Shown here piece by piece: positions 1-5,564 of a stretch of DNA of 9,016 nucleotides; position 1 is the first letter of the stretch, and every line of letters starts with the position of its first letter. The DNA comes from Acidobacteriota bacterium (GTDB lineage Bacteria; Actinomycetota; Acidimicrobiia; Acidimicrobiales; UBA8190): positions 1 to 9,016 of the forward strand of contig JAGWNV010000085.1 in the NCBI GenBank assembly GCA_028872975.1. Reading direction: 5' to 3'. The notes below the pieces were generated by a model, which was given only the letters and a program-made list of their open reading frames with translations, did not search any database and was not told where the DNA came from. The position numbers and the translations under genes were made by a program.

Positions 1-373
1 CGGCGAAGAGCACGGCGAGGGCGATGCTCGTCCCCGGGCCGACCGCCGCGATCCGGAAGTCGGCGCCGGCGTCGTGGGCCTCGCCCTCGAGCTGGGCCAC
101 CCCGCCGAAGAGCCAGAGGGTGATCGACTGCACGCCCACCCCGTTGCGCCGGGCCACCACGGCGTGGGAGACCTCGTGGGCGAGGAGGGACGCGAAGAAG
201 ACGACGGCCGCCACGAAGCCGGCCACCCAGTAGCTGGCCCGGGCGCCGCCGTAGGTGTGGGGGAAGACGATCGTCGCCAGCTCCCAGGTGAGCAGGCCGA
301 AGATGACGAGGACGCTCCAGTTCACGCCGACGTCGACGCCGGCGAAGGTGCCCACGCGGATGCTCTGCCTCAC
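1..373 (-). CDS. Site-2-protease-family (M50) intramembrane zinc metallopeptidase, partial
   Basis: The first 124 codons are present and the gene runs off the left edge. The GTG start at 373-371 gives an N-terminus (VRQSIRVGTFAGVDVGVNWS) typical of actinobacterial site-2 proteases. A hydrophobic helix follows at about residues 20-37. A second, at about 48-66, leads into the zinc motif HEVSH (H66, E67, H70), matching HExxH. The next segment (LWLFGGVAQLEGEA, 87-99) is characteristic of the M50B group that often carries C-terminal CBS domains. The distal Asp zinc ligand and any CBS pair would lie outside the window. The family cleaves substrates within the membrane, often anti-sigma factors; the substrate here is unknown. 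The gene is divergent from the Nudix operon with 82 bp between starts. I see no strong ribosome-binding site. Family assignment is firm, but the full length is unseen. Confidence 0.88.
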   Translation of the reverse strand, partial: MRQSIRVGTFAGVDVGVNWSVLVIFGLLTWELATIVFPHTYGGARASYWVAGFVAAVVFFASLLAHEVSHAVVARRNGVGVQSITLWLFGGVAQLEGEAHDAGADFRIAAVGPGTSIALAVLFA

Positions 374-442
374 AGGTCCAGGATCCCACGCCCGCCCCGC
401 CAGGGGAGGGCGGTCCCGGTGAAGACCGGCCTTGCCCTGTGC

Positions 443-455
443 TAGGGATGCACGA
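443..455 (+). promoter_or_regulatory. Candidate -10 element for a leaderless Nudix transcript
   Basis: TAGGGA (443-448) resembles an actinobacterial -10 (TAnnnT type) and is followed by 7 bases before the in-frame GTG at 456. Transcription would then begin at or next to the start codon. No convincing -35 is visible, which is common in actinobacteria. This is inferred from spacing only. The same AGGG could instead act as a weak ribosome-binding site. Confidence 0.35.
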
Positions 456-1046
456 GTGGCACGGGCCGGGGACGGGACGGCGACCCAGCTTCGGGACAGG
501 GTGCGGGCGGCGGTGGAGGCGCACGTGCCGGCCGACGGGCGGGAGGAGGAGTCCCGCCGGCGGGTGCTCGGGCTCCTCGACTCCCTGCCCCGCCCCTTCG
601 ACGAGGAGGCCGACCGTCGGCACGTGACGGGGTCGGCCGTGGTGGTCGGCCCCCGGGGCACCGTCCTGCACCTCCACAAGCGGCTCCACATCTGGATGCA
701 GCCCGGCGGCCACGTGGACCCCGGCGAGGGTCCCTGGGAGGCGGCCCTGCGGGAGTCGGAGGAGGAGACCGGCCTCCACCTCGCCCACCCGGCCGACGGG
801 CCGCGCCTCGTCCACCTCGACGTGCACGAGGCCGCCAAGGGCCACGAGCACTACGACCTGCGGTACCTGCTCGTGGCCGACGACGCGGACCCGGCACCGC
901 GCGAAGGGGAGAGCCCCGACGTGCGATGGTTCTCCTGGGAGGAGGCGGGCCGGCTGGCCGACGAGTCCCTGCGCGCCGCCCTCGCCGCCGTCCGGCGCCA
1001 GCCCGAGGCGGCCCTGTCCGACGACGCCAGCAGGAGCAACCGGTGA
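456..1046 (+). CDS. Nudix hydrolase
   Basis: A 196-residue protein when started at GTG 456. It has a complete Nudix box at about residues 85-107: G-x5-E, seven residues, then RESEEETGL, which fits REUxEExGU with Ser at the first hydrophobic position. The Glu cluster should bind the metal that drives hydrolysis of a nucleoside-diphosphate-linked substrate; the substrate cannot be read from sequence. The preceding strand (HVTGSAVVVGPRGTVLHLHK) and HIWMQPGGHVDPGE belong to a common actinobacterial Nudix subgroup. About 55 residues precede the fold, a charged helical extension. A TTG at 432 in the same frame would add 8 residues; I prefer GTG 456 because it sits 7 bases after a -10-like element. 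The stop overlaps the next gene's start (GTGA, 1043-1046), so the two are probably translationally coupled. Confidence 0.88.
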   Translation: MARAGDGTATQLRDRVRAAVEAHVPADGREEESRRRVLGLLDSLPRPFDEEADRRHVTGSAVVVGPRGTVLHLHKRLHIWMQPGGHVDPGEGPWEAALRESEEETGLHLAHPADGPRLVHLDVHEAAKGHEHYDLRYLLVADDADPAPREGESPDVRWFSWEEAGRLADESLRAALAAVRRQPEAALSDDASRSNR

Positions 1047-1759
1047 CCGAACCCCTCGACCGACTGCTCGAGATCCAGGAGCACGACACGCGCGTCGACC
1101 AGCTCCGCCATCGCCGGGCCACCCTCCCCGAGCGTGCCGAGCTGGCCGAGCTCGGGGCGCGGCGGGCCGCGCTCGAGGCCCGTCTCGGCGGGGTGCGCAC
1201 CGAGCGCGACGAGCTGGCGGCTCGCCAGGCCAACCTCGAGGCACAGATCGAGGCGGCCAAGGCACGACGCACCGAGCTCGAGCGGCGCCTGTACGGGGGC
1301 CAGGTGGCCGCCGCCCGCGAGCTGGCGGCGATGAACGACGAGGTGCGCCAGCTCGGCCGCCACGTGAACGAGCTCGAGAACCGCGAGCTCGAGGTGATGG
1401 AGGCGCTCGAGCCCCTCGACGGGGAGCTCCAGGCGGCCGACGTGGAACGCGACGGGATCGACACCCGCGCCGGCGAGCTGCACGGGGCCATCGGGCAGGC
1501 GGAGAAGGAGATCGACGGCGAGGTCGAGGTCGAGCTCGAGGCCCGCCGCCCCCTGGCCGAGGCCGTCCCCTCCGAGCTCCTGACCCGCTACGAGGGGCTC
1601 CGGCGCAAGCTGGGCGGCACGGGCGCGGCCCGACTGGTGGGCAGCTCGTGCACGGGGTGCCACCTCACCCTGCCGGCCATGGAGGTCGACCGCATCAAGC
1701 ACGCCCCGCCCGAGGCCGTGATCACCTGCGACAACTGCGGCCGCATCCTGGTGCGCTGA
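1043..1759 (+). CDS. Coiled-coil protein with C4 zinc ribbon (DUF164/CT398 type)
   Basis: A 238-residue protein from GTG 1043, preceded by AGGAG at 1032-1036 with 6-nt spacing. Residues about 5-170 are a charged Glu/Arg/Leu/Ala-rich segment expected to form a long antiparallel coiled coil. The C-terminus carries a four-cysteine zinc ribbon: C203-x2-C206 and C229-x2-C232. This two-part architecture defines the DUF164 family, which includes M. tuberculosis Rv2229c and chlamydial CT398. The biochemical role is not settled; nucleic-acid or protein binding has been suggested. In mycobacteria the gene lies between a Nif3-like gene and an RNase HI/phosphatase gene. Here a Nudix gene precedes it and a stand-alone histidine phosphatase follows after 4 bp. 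The same frame is open upstream to 926, but that stretch overlaps the Nudix gene and is not part of this protein. Confidence 0.88.
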   Translation: MTEPLDRLLEIQEHDTRVDQLRHRRATLPERAELAELGARRAALEARLGGVRTERDELAARQANLEAQIEAAKARRTELERRLYGGQVAAARELAAMNDEVRQLGRHVNELENRELEVMEALEPLDGELQAADVERDGIDTRAGELHGAIGQAEKEIDGEVEVELEARRPLAEAVPSELLTRYEGLRRKLGGTGAARLVGSSCTGCHLTLPAMEVDRIKHAPPEAVITCDNCGRILVR

Positions 1760-1763
1760 CTCC

Positions 1764-2363
1764 GTGCTCGTCCTCGTCCGCCACGGCGAGACCGAGGCGA
1801 ACGCCCAGCGCCGCCTGCTCGGGCGCGCCGAGTCCCCGCTCACCGACAAGGGCCGGGCCCAGGCCGGCGCCCTGGGGGCGCTGCTCGGGCCGGTGGGGCG
1901 GTTGTGCTCGAGCCCCCTGGGCCGGGCGGTGCGGACAGCCGAGGCCCTCGGCCTCGCCCTGCCCGTCGAGGTGGACGACCGGTGGGTCGAGGTGGACTAC
2001 GGCGCCTACGACGGCGAGCGGCTCGGGGACGTGCCGGCCGAGGTCTGGCAGCAGTGGCGCCGTGACGCCGCCTTCCGGCCGCCGGGGGGCGAGAGCCTCG
2101 CCGAGCTCGGCGTCCGCGTCAGGGCCGCCTGCGAAGAGCTCTTCGCCGAGGCCGGCACCGGGGGGCGCGCCGACGCCGACGTGGTGGTGGTGAGCCACGT
2201 CTCACCCATCAAGGCGGCCGTCGCCTGGGCCCTCGGCGGCGACGACGGGCTGGCCTGGCGGCTCCAGCTCGCCACCGCCTCGGTGACCGTCATCGGGTGG
2301 GGCGCGCTCGGCCCGGTCCTGCACCGCTACAACCTCACCGTCGACCCCGCCGGCCGGTGGTGA
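1764..2363 (+). CDS. Histidine phosphatase (phosphoglycerate-mutase-like) family protein
   Basis: A 199-residue protein from GTG 1764, four bases after the zinc-ribbon stop, with no Shine-Dalgarno sequence, so coupling by reinitiation is likely. Branch-1 histidine phosphatase signatures are all present: LVRHGET at 4-10, with R6 and H7 the phosphorylated histidine; SSPLGRAVRTAE at 49-60, with R54; the acidic WVEVDYGAYDGE at 74-85, with E76 the probable general acid; and SHVSP at 144-148, with H145. The length fits a single-domain phosphatase. The family transfers phosphate from small esters through a phospho-histidine intermediate. Related actinobacterial proteins beside the zinc-ribbon gene are fused to RNase HI or annotated as CobC-like (alpha-ribazole phosphatase). 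No RNase H domain or other cobalamin gene is here, so the substrate is open. Confidence 0.9.
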   Translation: MLVLVRHGETEANAQRRLLGRAESPLTDKGRAQAGALGALLGPVGRLCSSPLGRAVRTAEALGLALPVEVDDRWVEVDYGAYDGERLGDVPAEVWQQWRRDAAFRPPGGESLAELGVRVRAACEELFAEAGTGGRADADVVVVSHVSPIKAAVAWALGGDDGLAWRLQLATASVTVIGWGALGPVLHRYNLTVDPAGRW

Positions 2364-2370
2364 GCGCCGG

Positions 2371-3291
2371 CTACCGGGCGGGCGTATCCCCGACGAAGCC
2401 GGCCACCACCTCGGCAAGCTGCGGTCCCCGGTCCTCCTGGAGGAAGTGGCCGCCTCCTTCGATGGTGGTGTGGGCCTGGCCCTTCGTCCCCGGCACTCGG
2501 GCCAGGAAGAGGGCGTCGGCGCCCCTCGTGATGGGGTCACCGTCGCTGAAGGCGCACAGGAAGGGCTTCTCGAAGCGCCCGAGCGACTGCCAGGCGCGGC
2601 GGTTGGCATCCGACGCCGGGTCGTCGGGACGGCAGGGGACGAGCAGGGGGAACTGGCGGGCGCCCTCCTTGTAGGTCTCGTCGGGGAAGGGGGCGTCGTA
2701 GGCGGCGACCACGTCGTCGGGCGGCGGGGACGCGCAGCCGCTGGCCACGATCGCGCCGACGGGCAGCTCGGGAGTCTCCTGGGAGAACCGCTGCCAGGCG
2801 AGAAAGGCCTCGCCCATGTCGGTGTCGCCGGTGGGGAGACCGGTGTTGGCGGCGACGACACGGCGGAACCGCTCGGGGTGCTCGGCGACCAGCCGGAGGC
2901 CCACGAGTCCTCCCCAGTCCTGACCCACCAACGTGAGCCCGCCCAGGCCAAGCGCGTCGAAGAGGGCGCCACGCATCCATTCGACGTGGCGGGAGTAGCT
3001 GTAGTCGGCGCGCGCCGCCGGCTTGTCCGACCGGCCGAAGCCCACGAGGTCCGGTGCCACCACCCGGAGCCCGGCGGCGGCGAGGACGGGCACCATCGTG
3101 CGGTAGAGGTAGCTCCAGGAGGGCTCCCCGTGGAGCAGGAGCACGGTCTCGGGTGCGTCCGGCGGCCCCTCGTCGAGGTAGTGCACCCGCAGCACCGGGC
3201 CGTCGCCGCTCGGCACCTCGACGTAGTGGGGGGAGAAGTCGTAGCCGGGCAGGCCGGCGAAGCGGTCCTCGGGCGTGCGCAGGACGTCCAT
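2371..3291 (-). CDS. Haloalkane dehalogenase-like alpha/beta hydrolase (HLD-I type)
   Basis: A 306-residue protein starting at ATG 3291. The N-terminus MDVLRTPEDRF and the overall pattern resemble the DhlA/DmbB group of haloalkane dehalogenases, which release halide from haloalkanes through an alkyl-enzyme ester. The oxyanion segment is HGEPSWSYLYR (54-64) with E56. The nucleophile elbow is VGQDWGG (122-128) with D125 and halide-stabilising W126. The HLD-I second Trp is probably W166 (AFLAWQRFS) in the cap. The catalytic acid is probably D252 (SDGDP) and the base H282 (GGGHFLQED). The segment YDAPFPDETYKEGARQFP (198-215) is also shared with the group. Family length is about 300-310 residues, so the gene is intact. 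It converges on the phosphatase gene (7-bp gap) and diverges from the oxidoreductase. Dehalogenase activity is inferred from conserved residues; the natural substrate is unknown. Confidence 0.86.
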   Translation of the reverse strand: MDVLRTPEDRFAGLPGYDFSPHYVEVPSGDGPVLRVHYLDEGPPDAPETVLLLHGEPSWSYLYRTMVPVLAAAGLRVVAPDLVGFGRSDKPAARADYSYSRHVEWMRGALFDALGLGGLTLVGQDWGGLVGLRLVAEHPERFRRVVAANTGLPTGDTDMGEAFLAWQRFSQETPELPVGAIVASGCASPPPDDVVAAYDAPFPDETYKEGARQFPLLVPCRPDDPASDANRRAWQSLGRFEKPFLCAFSDGDPITRGADALFLARVPGTKGQAHTTIEGGGHFLQEDRGPQLAEVVAGFVGDTPAR

Positions 3292-3299
3292 GGGCCCTG

Positions 3300-3309
3300 T
3301 GTCTACTCT
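3300..3309. promoter_or_regulatory. Overlapping divergent -10 elements
   Basis: Only 24 bp separate the two divergent starts (ATG at 3291 minus, GTG at 3316 plus). On the plus strand TACTCT (3304-3309) fits TAnnnT and lies 6 bases before GTG 3316. On the minus strand the complement reads TAGACA (3305 to 3300), 8 bases before ATG 3291. The two hexamers overlap by two bases, so both genes could make leaderless or near-leaderless transcripts from mutually exclusive polymerase positions. No -35 is evident for either. Inferred from spacing. Confidence 0.4.
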
Positions 3310-3315
3310 CTGGCC

Positions 3316-4287
3316 GTGCGCGTCGTCGTGTGCAGGGAGCTCGGGCCGCTCGAGGGCGTGGTGGTGGAGGAGCGCCCCGAGCCGTCTCCGGGGCCGGGCC
3401 AGGCGGTGGTGGCGGTGCGGGCGGCCGGGGTCAACTACGTCGACGGCCTCATCTGCCAGGGGCGCTACCAGATGAAGCCGCCCACGCCGTACGTCCCCGG
3501 CGGGGAGATCGCCGGTGAGGTCCTCGCCGTGGGCGAGGGCGTCGGGGGCGTCGCCGTCGGCGACCGGGTGCTGGCCATGACCGGCTTCGGCGCCTTCGCC
3601 GAGCAGGTCGTCGTGGCCGAGGCGTCACTGCAGAGACTCCCCTCCGCCATGAGCTACGGCCAGGGCGCGGCGTTCGTCCAGAGCTACTCCACGGCCTGGT
3701 TCGCCCTGGCCGAGCGGGCCCGGCTGGGGGAAGGGGAGTGGCTGCTCGTGCTGGGCGCAGGGGGCGGGATCGGCCTGGCGTCGGTCGATGTCGGCATCGC
3801 CCTCGGGGCGAACGTCATCGCCGCCGCCTCCAGCACGGCCAAGCTCGACGCGGCGCGGGCCCTCGGCGCCGTGGCAGGGATCGACTACGAGACCGAGGAC
3901 CTGAAGACGAAGGCGCGCCAGCTGTCAGGCGGCGGCGTCGACGTCGTCATGGACCCGGTGGGCGGCGCCCACAGCGAGCCGGCGCTGCGGGCCATGGGCC
4001 GCTTCGGGAGGCACTGCGTGGTGGGCTTCGCGGCGGGGACGATCCCGTCGGTCCCCCTCAACCAGGTTCTGCTCAACAACCGGACCGTGGTCGGGGTGGA
4101 CTGGGGCGCATGGGCGTTCTCGGACGCCGTCGCCAACCGGGCCCTGCTCGAGCGGCTCCTCGCCATGGTCGACGACGGCCGGCTGCACCCGCCCGCCCCG
4201 GCCGAACGCCCCCTCGACGACGCCGTGGCGGTGATGGGCGAGCTCCTCGAGCGCGCCGTCACGGGGAAGGTCGTGCTCGTCCCCTAG
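3316..4287 (+). CDS. Zinc-independent quinone oxidoreductase-like MDR dehydrogenase
   Basis: A 323-residue medium-chain dehydrogenase/reductase from GTG 3316. The N-terminal GroES-like domain (about 1-120) includes VRAAGVNYVDGLICQGRYQ (34-52) and PYVPGGEIAGEVLAVGEGV (58-76), typical of NADPH:quinone oxidoreductases. The zinc-ligand Cys/His residues of alcohol dehydrogenases are absent. The Rossmann domain has the nucleotide loop LGAGGGIG at 146-153, and AASSTAKLDAARALGA (170-185) marks the end of strand 2, favouring NADP(H). The C-terminal VTGKVVLVP is also characteristic. The family reduces quinones or alpha,beta-unsaturated carbonyls; the substrate is unknown. The frame is open far upstream, but that stretch is antisense to the dehalogenase gene, so GTG 3316, 6 bases after a -10-like hexamer, is the best start. 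It converges with the SnoaL-like gene, 15 bp away. Confidence 0.9.
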   Translation: MRVVVCRELGPLEGVVVEERPEPSPGPGQAVVAVRAAGVNYVDGLICQGRYQMKPPTPYVPGGEIAGEVLAVGEGVGGVAVGDRVLAMTGFGAFAEQVVVAEASLQRLPSAMSYGQGAAFVQSYSTAWFALAERARLGEGEWLLVLGAGGGIGLASVDVGIALGANVIAAASSTAKLDAARALGAVAGIDYETEDLKTKARQLSGGGVDVVMDPVGGAHSEPALRAMGRFGRHCVVGFAAGTIPSVPLNQVLLNNRTVVGVDWGAWAFSDAVANRALLERLLAMVDDGRLHPPAPAERPLDDAVAVMGELLERAVTGKVVLVP

Positions 4288-4293
4288 GCCTAG
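4284..4293. repeat. 10-bp palindrome at a convergent gene end
   Basis: CTAGGCCTAG is a perfect palindrome holding the oxidoreductase stop codon (TAG, 4285-4287), just before the convergent stop at 4305-4303. It is too short and lacks the T-tract for a confident intrinsic terminator. CTAG is usually rare in bacterial DNA, and this site has two. Confidence 0.3.
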
Positions 4294-4302
4294 TCCCCGT
4301 CG

Positions 4303-4824
4303 TCAGTCCGCGTCGTCGGACGGCGCGTCGAACATGGTGACGAAGGAGAGGACCTCACCGGTCGACCGGCGCCGCTGCTCCTCGAAGATCCGCTCGTAGG
4401 CGGTGTGGGCGATGCGCCAACGCCCTTCCAGGCGGCGGTACCGGTCGCGGTAGACGGCGGTGCCGTGCAGCTCCCAGTCGGCGCTCTGGACGATCACCCG
4501 GTCCTCGAGGTACCAGGTCCCCGTCGCCTCGTCCTCGCCCTCGAGCGCGATCTCCGGGTGGTGACCGGTGTGCATCGTGACCCGGCCCGGGTCGCCGAGG
4601 ACCCGTCGGAGGAACTCGACGATCTCCCCTCGCCCTTCGTAGAGGTGGCGCCCGTCGGAGTAGGCGGCGGTGGCATCGTCGGTCAGGAGCTCCCCGAGCT
4701 CGTCGAAGCGCTTCGTGTCGAGCAGCCGGAGATAGGCGTGCTTGAGCCCGAGGATGGCCTCGACGGCTCCCGCTGGCCCTTCCTGCCCCGGTTCCGGGGC
4801 CGTCCCGGTGGTGGTCCCGGCCAA
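4303..4824 (-). CDS. SnoaL-like / nuclear transport factor 2-fold protein
   Basis: A 173-residue protein of the NTF2/SnoaL-like cone fold. A helical segment AVEAILGLKHAYLRLLDTKRFDELGELLTDDATAAYSDG (about 20-58) is followed by GRGEIVEFLRRVL (64-76), HTGHHPEI (85-92), beta strands GTWYLEDRVIV and HGTAVYRDRYRRLEGRWRIAHTAYERIF (120-147). This order fits the SnoaL_4 group, whose members include cyclases, dehydratases, small-ring hydrolases and many of unknown role. H85, H88, H89, D49 and Y55 could line the pocket, but no reaction can be assigned. The start is TTG 4824: GGAGG lies 8 bases upstream on this strand and no other start codon precedes the conserved region. The first 18 residues look unstructured. 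It is convergent with the oxidoreductase and divergent from the small exported protein gene. Confidence 0.85.
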   Translation of the reverse strand: MAGTTTGTAPEPGQEGPAGAVEAILGLKHAYLRLLDTKRFDELGELLTDDATAAYSDGRHLYEGRGEIVEFLRRVLGDPGRVTMHTGHHPEIALEGEDEATGTWYLEDRVIVQSADWELHGTAVYRDRYRRLEGRWRIAHTAYERIFEEQRRRSTGEVLSFVTMFDAPSDDAD

Positions 4825-4832
4825 CCTCGTCG

Positions 4833-4837
4833 CCTCC
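4833..4837 (-). promoter_or_regulatory. Ribosome-binding site for the SnoaL-like gene
   Basis: On the minus strand GGAGG, inside GGGGGAGG, lies 8 nt before TTG 4824. It is the main evidence for the non-standard TTG start, since no ATG or GTG is available before the conserved domain. Confidence 0.65.
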
Positions 4838-4853
4838 CCCTCGTTCCTCGGCC

Positions 4854-4887
4854 GGGCCCGGCTGCCTGGCGGGCCCGGCTGCCTGGC
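4854..4887. repeat. Perfect 17-bp tandem duplication
   Basis: GGGCCCGGCTGCCTGGC occurs twice head to tail (4854-4870 and 4871-4887) with no mismatch. It lies between the divergent SnoaL-like gene and the small exported protein gene, upstream of both starts. A perfect copy suggests recent duplication or a conserved paired binding site. Confidence 0.85.
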
Positions 4888-4906
4888 GGTCCCGACGGCC
4901 AGGCAG
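4879..4906. repeat. Inverted repeat, 9-bp stem and 10-nt loop
   Basis: CTGCCTGGC (4879-4887, end of the second tandem copy) is matched by GCCAGGCAG (4898-4906). The first tandem copy (4862-4870) could pair with the same right arm through a longer loop, so two alternative hairpins are possible. There is no T-tract on either side, and neither flanking gene ends here, so a terminator is unlikely. Confidence 0.7.
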
Positions 4907-4980
4907 TGTAGGTGGCGCCCGGCCTGGGATTTCCTGGCCTCAGGCGCAAGTTCGCGCGCTCAGTGTCGTTCTTGCCACAT

Positions 4981-5364
4981 ATGCGTACCTTTGCTGCCGA
5001 AGGGATCCGGGGGGCCCGCCTGGCATTGGCCGGCGGGCTGGCGGTGGCCGGTGCCGGGGCCGTCCTCGGTTCCTCGGCCCTGGCCGGGCCGGCCGGGGCC
5101 CCGATCACCGGGATCGTCCAGGCCGCCGCCGTCACCGTGCCGGCCACCCCGGCGGCCGCCGCCGCGCCGCCCACGATCCCTGCCCCCCCCGCTCCCGCCG
5201 CCGTCGCGCCCCCTCAGCCGCAATCACCGCCGGCGGCGCAGGCCGAGGTCCAGCGTCCGGCGAAGCCCGACCCGCCGCAGCCCCAGCCGGCCGTCGGCGC
5301 GCCGGCGGGAAGCAGGTGCGGTGGTGTGTGCGGCGCATCGTCGCCGACGCCCCCACAGTCCTGA
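4981..5364 (+). CDS. Small Ala/Pro-rich, probably exported or membrane-anchored protein
   Basis: I do not recognise this 127-residue protein. From ATG 4981 it starts with a short basic region (R2, R10, R13) and a hydrophobic Ala/Gly/Leu stretch (about 14-38), like a signal peptide or membrane anchor, with possible cleavage after SSALA (35) or PAGA (40). The rest is low-complexity: Ala/Pro-rich from about 48 to 110 (for example PPTIPAPPAPAAVAPPQPQ), resembling a wall-spanning or disordered linker, then a C-terminal CGGVC (C113-C117) that could form a small disulfide. The frame is open upstream to 4912, but ATG 4981 starts just before the hydrophobic segment. No Shine-Dalgarno is visible. It precedes the NlpC/P60 hydrolase gene on the same strand by 200 bp. 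In such G+C-rich DNA a composition-driven false frame remains possible. Confidence 0.5.
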   Translation: MRTFAAEGIRGARLALAGGLAVAGAGAVLGSSALAGPAGAPITGIVQAAAVTVPATPAAAAAPPTIPAPPAPAAVAPPQPQSPPAAQAEVQRPAKPDPPQPQPAVGAPAGSRCGGVCGASSPTPPQS

Positions 5365-5517
5365 GGATCGAGCCACGCCGCCGACGATCGTCGCTCCTCT
5401 GCGGGCGACGTGTGTCAACGGCGTCACGCGACATCGCTTCCGTCACGTGAATGCAACATGACCGCGTGCAGTCGCGTCGCCGTCGACGACATCACGCCAC
5501 GCGTCGCGCGCCAACGC

Positions 5518-5533
5518 CCGATGCTTGCATCGG
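5518..5533. promoter_or_regulatory. Candidate operator: CCGATGC-TT-GCATCGG
   Basis: Two perfect 7-bp arms separated by TT, the form of a dimeric regulator site. It overlaps the possible -35 TTGCAT (5525-5530) and ends one base before another -35-like TTGACC (5535-5540). It lies 15-20 bp upstream of the candidate -10. The position would suit a repressor or activator of the hydrolase gene. The regulator is unknown. Confidence 0.45.
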
Positions 5534-5547
5534 ATTGACCGAGGCGT

Positions 5548-5557
5548 TAGGAATACT
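5548..5557 (+). promoter_or_regulatory. Candidate -10 region for the NlpC/P60 gene
   Basis: Two overlapping -10-like hexamers are visible: TAGGAA (5548-5553), 17 bp after TTGCAT, and AATACT (5552-5557), 7 bp before GTG 5565. Either would place the transcript start at or a few bases before GTG 5565, implying a leaderless or nearly leaderless message. TTGACC (5535-5540) lies too close to either hexamer to be a normal partner. Confidence 0.35.
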
Positions 5558-5564
5558 CACCATT

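Larger units (their letters stand above)
5365..5564. other. Gene-free region with clustered short palindromes
   Basis: About 200 bp less G+C-rich than its surroundings, with no believable coding frame. It contains the perfect palindrome CGACGATCGTCG (5382-5393), two copies of CGTCACG 19 bp apart (5422-5428 and 5441-5447), the palindrome TCACGTGA (5443-5450) overlapping the second copy, and the inverted repeat listed separately at 5518-5533. These look like operator sites for the hydrolase gene promoter rather than an RNA element. I could not find the conserved sequences of the c-di-AMP riboswitch that often precedes actinobacterial cell-wall hydrolase genes. Confidence 0.5.

Noticed and set aside
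24..445. Plus-strand frames opposite the peptidase gene
   Set aside because: The minus strand reads HEVSH with flanking membrane helices, a clear M50 signature. The plus frames show only biased composition.
442..1849. Long minus-strand frames opposite the Nudix and zinc-ribbon genes
   Set aside because: The plus strand carries a full Nudix box and four zinc-ribbon cysteines. The minus frames are Ser/Arg/Ala-rich with no recognisable motif.
2340..2390. Bidirectional terminator between the phosphatase and dehalogenase genes
   Set aside because: GCCGGC repeats near the junction could pair, but such sequences are everywhere in this DNA and no T-tract is present on either strand.
2446..3315. Upstream extension of the oxidoreductase frame by 290 codons
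   Set aside because: This stretch is antisense to the dehalogenase-like gene, whose catalytic motifs are clear. The MDR fold begins at the VRVVVCRELG segment encoded from GTG 3316.
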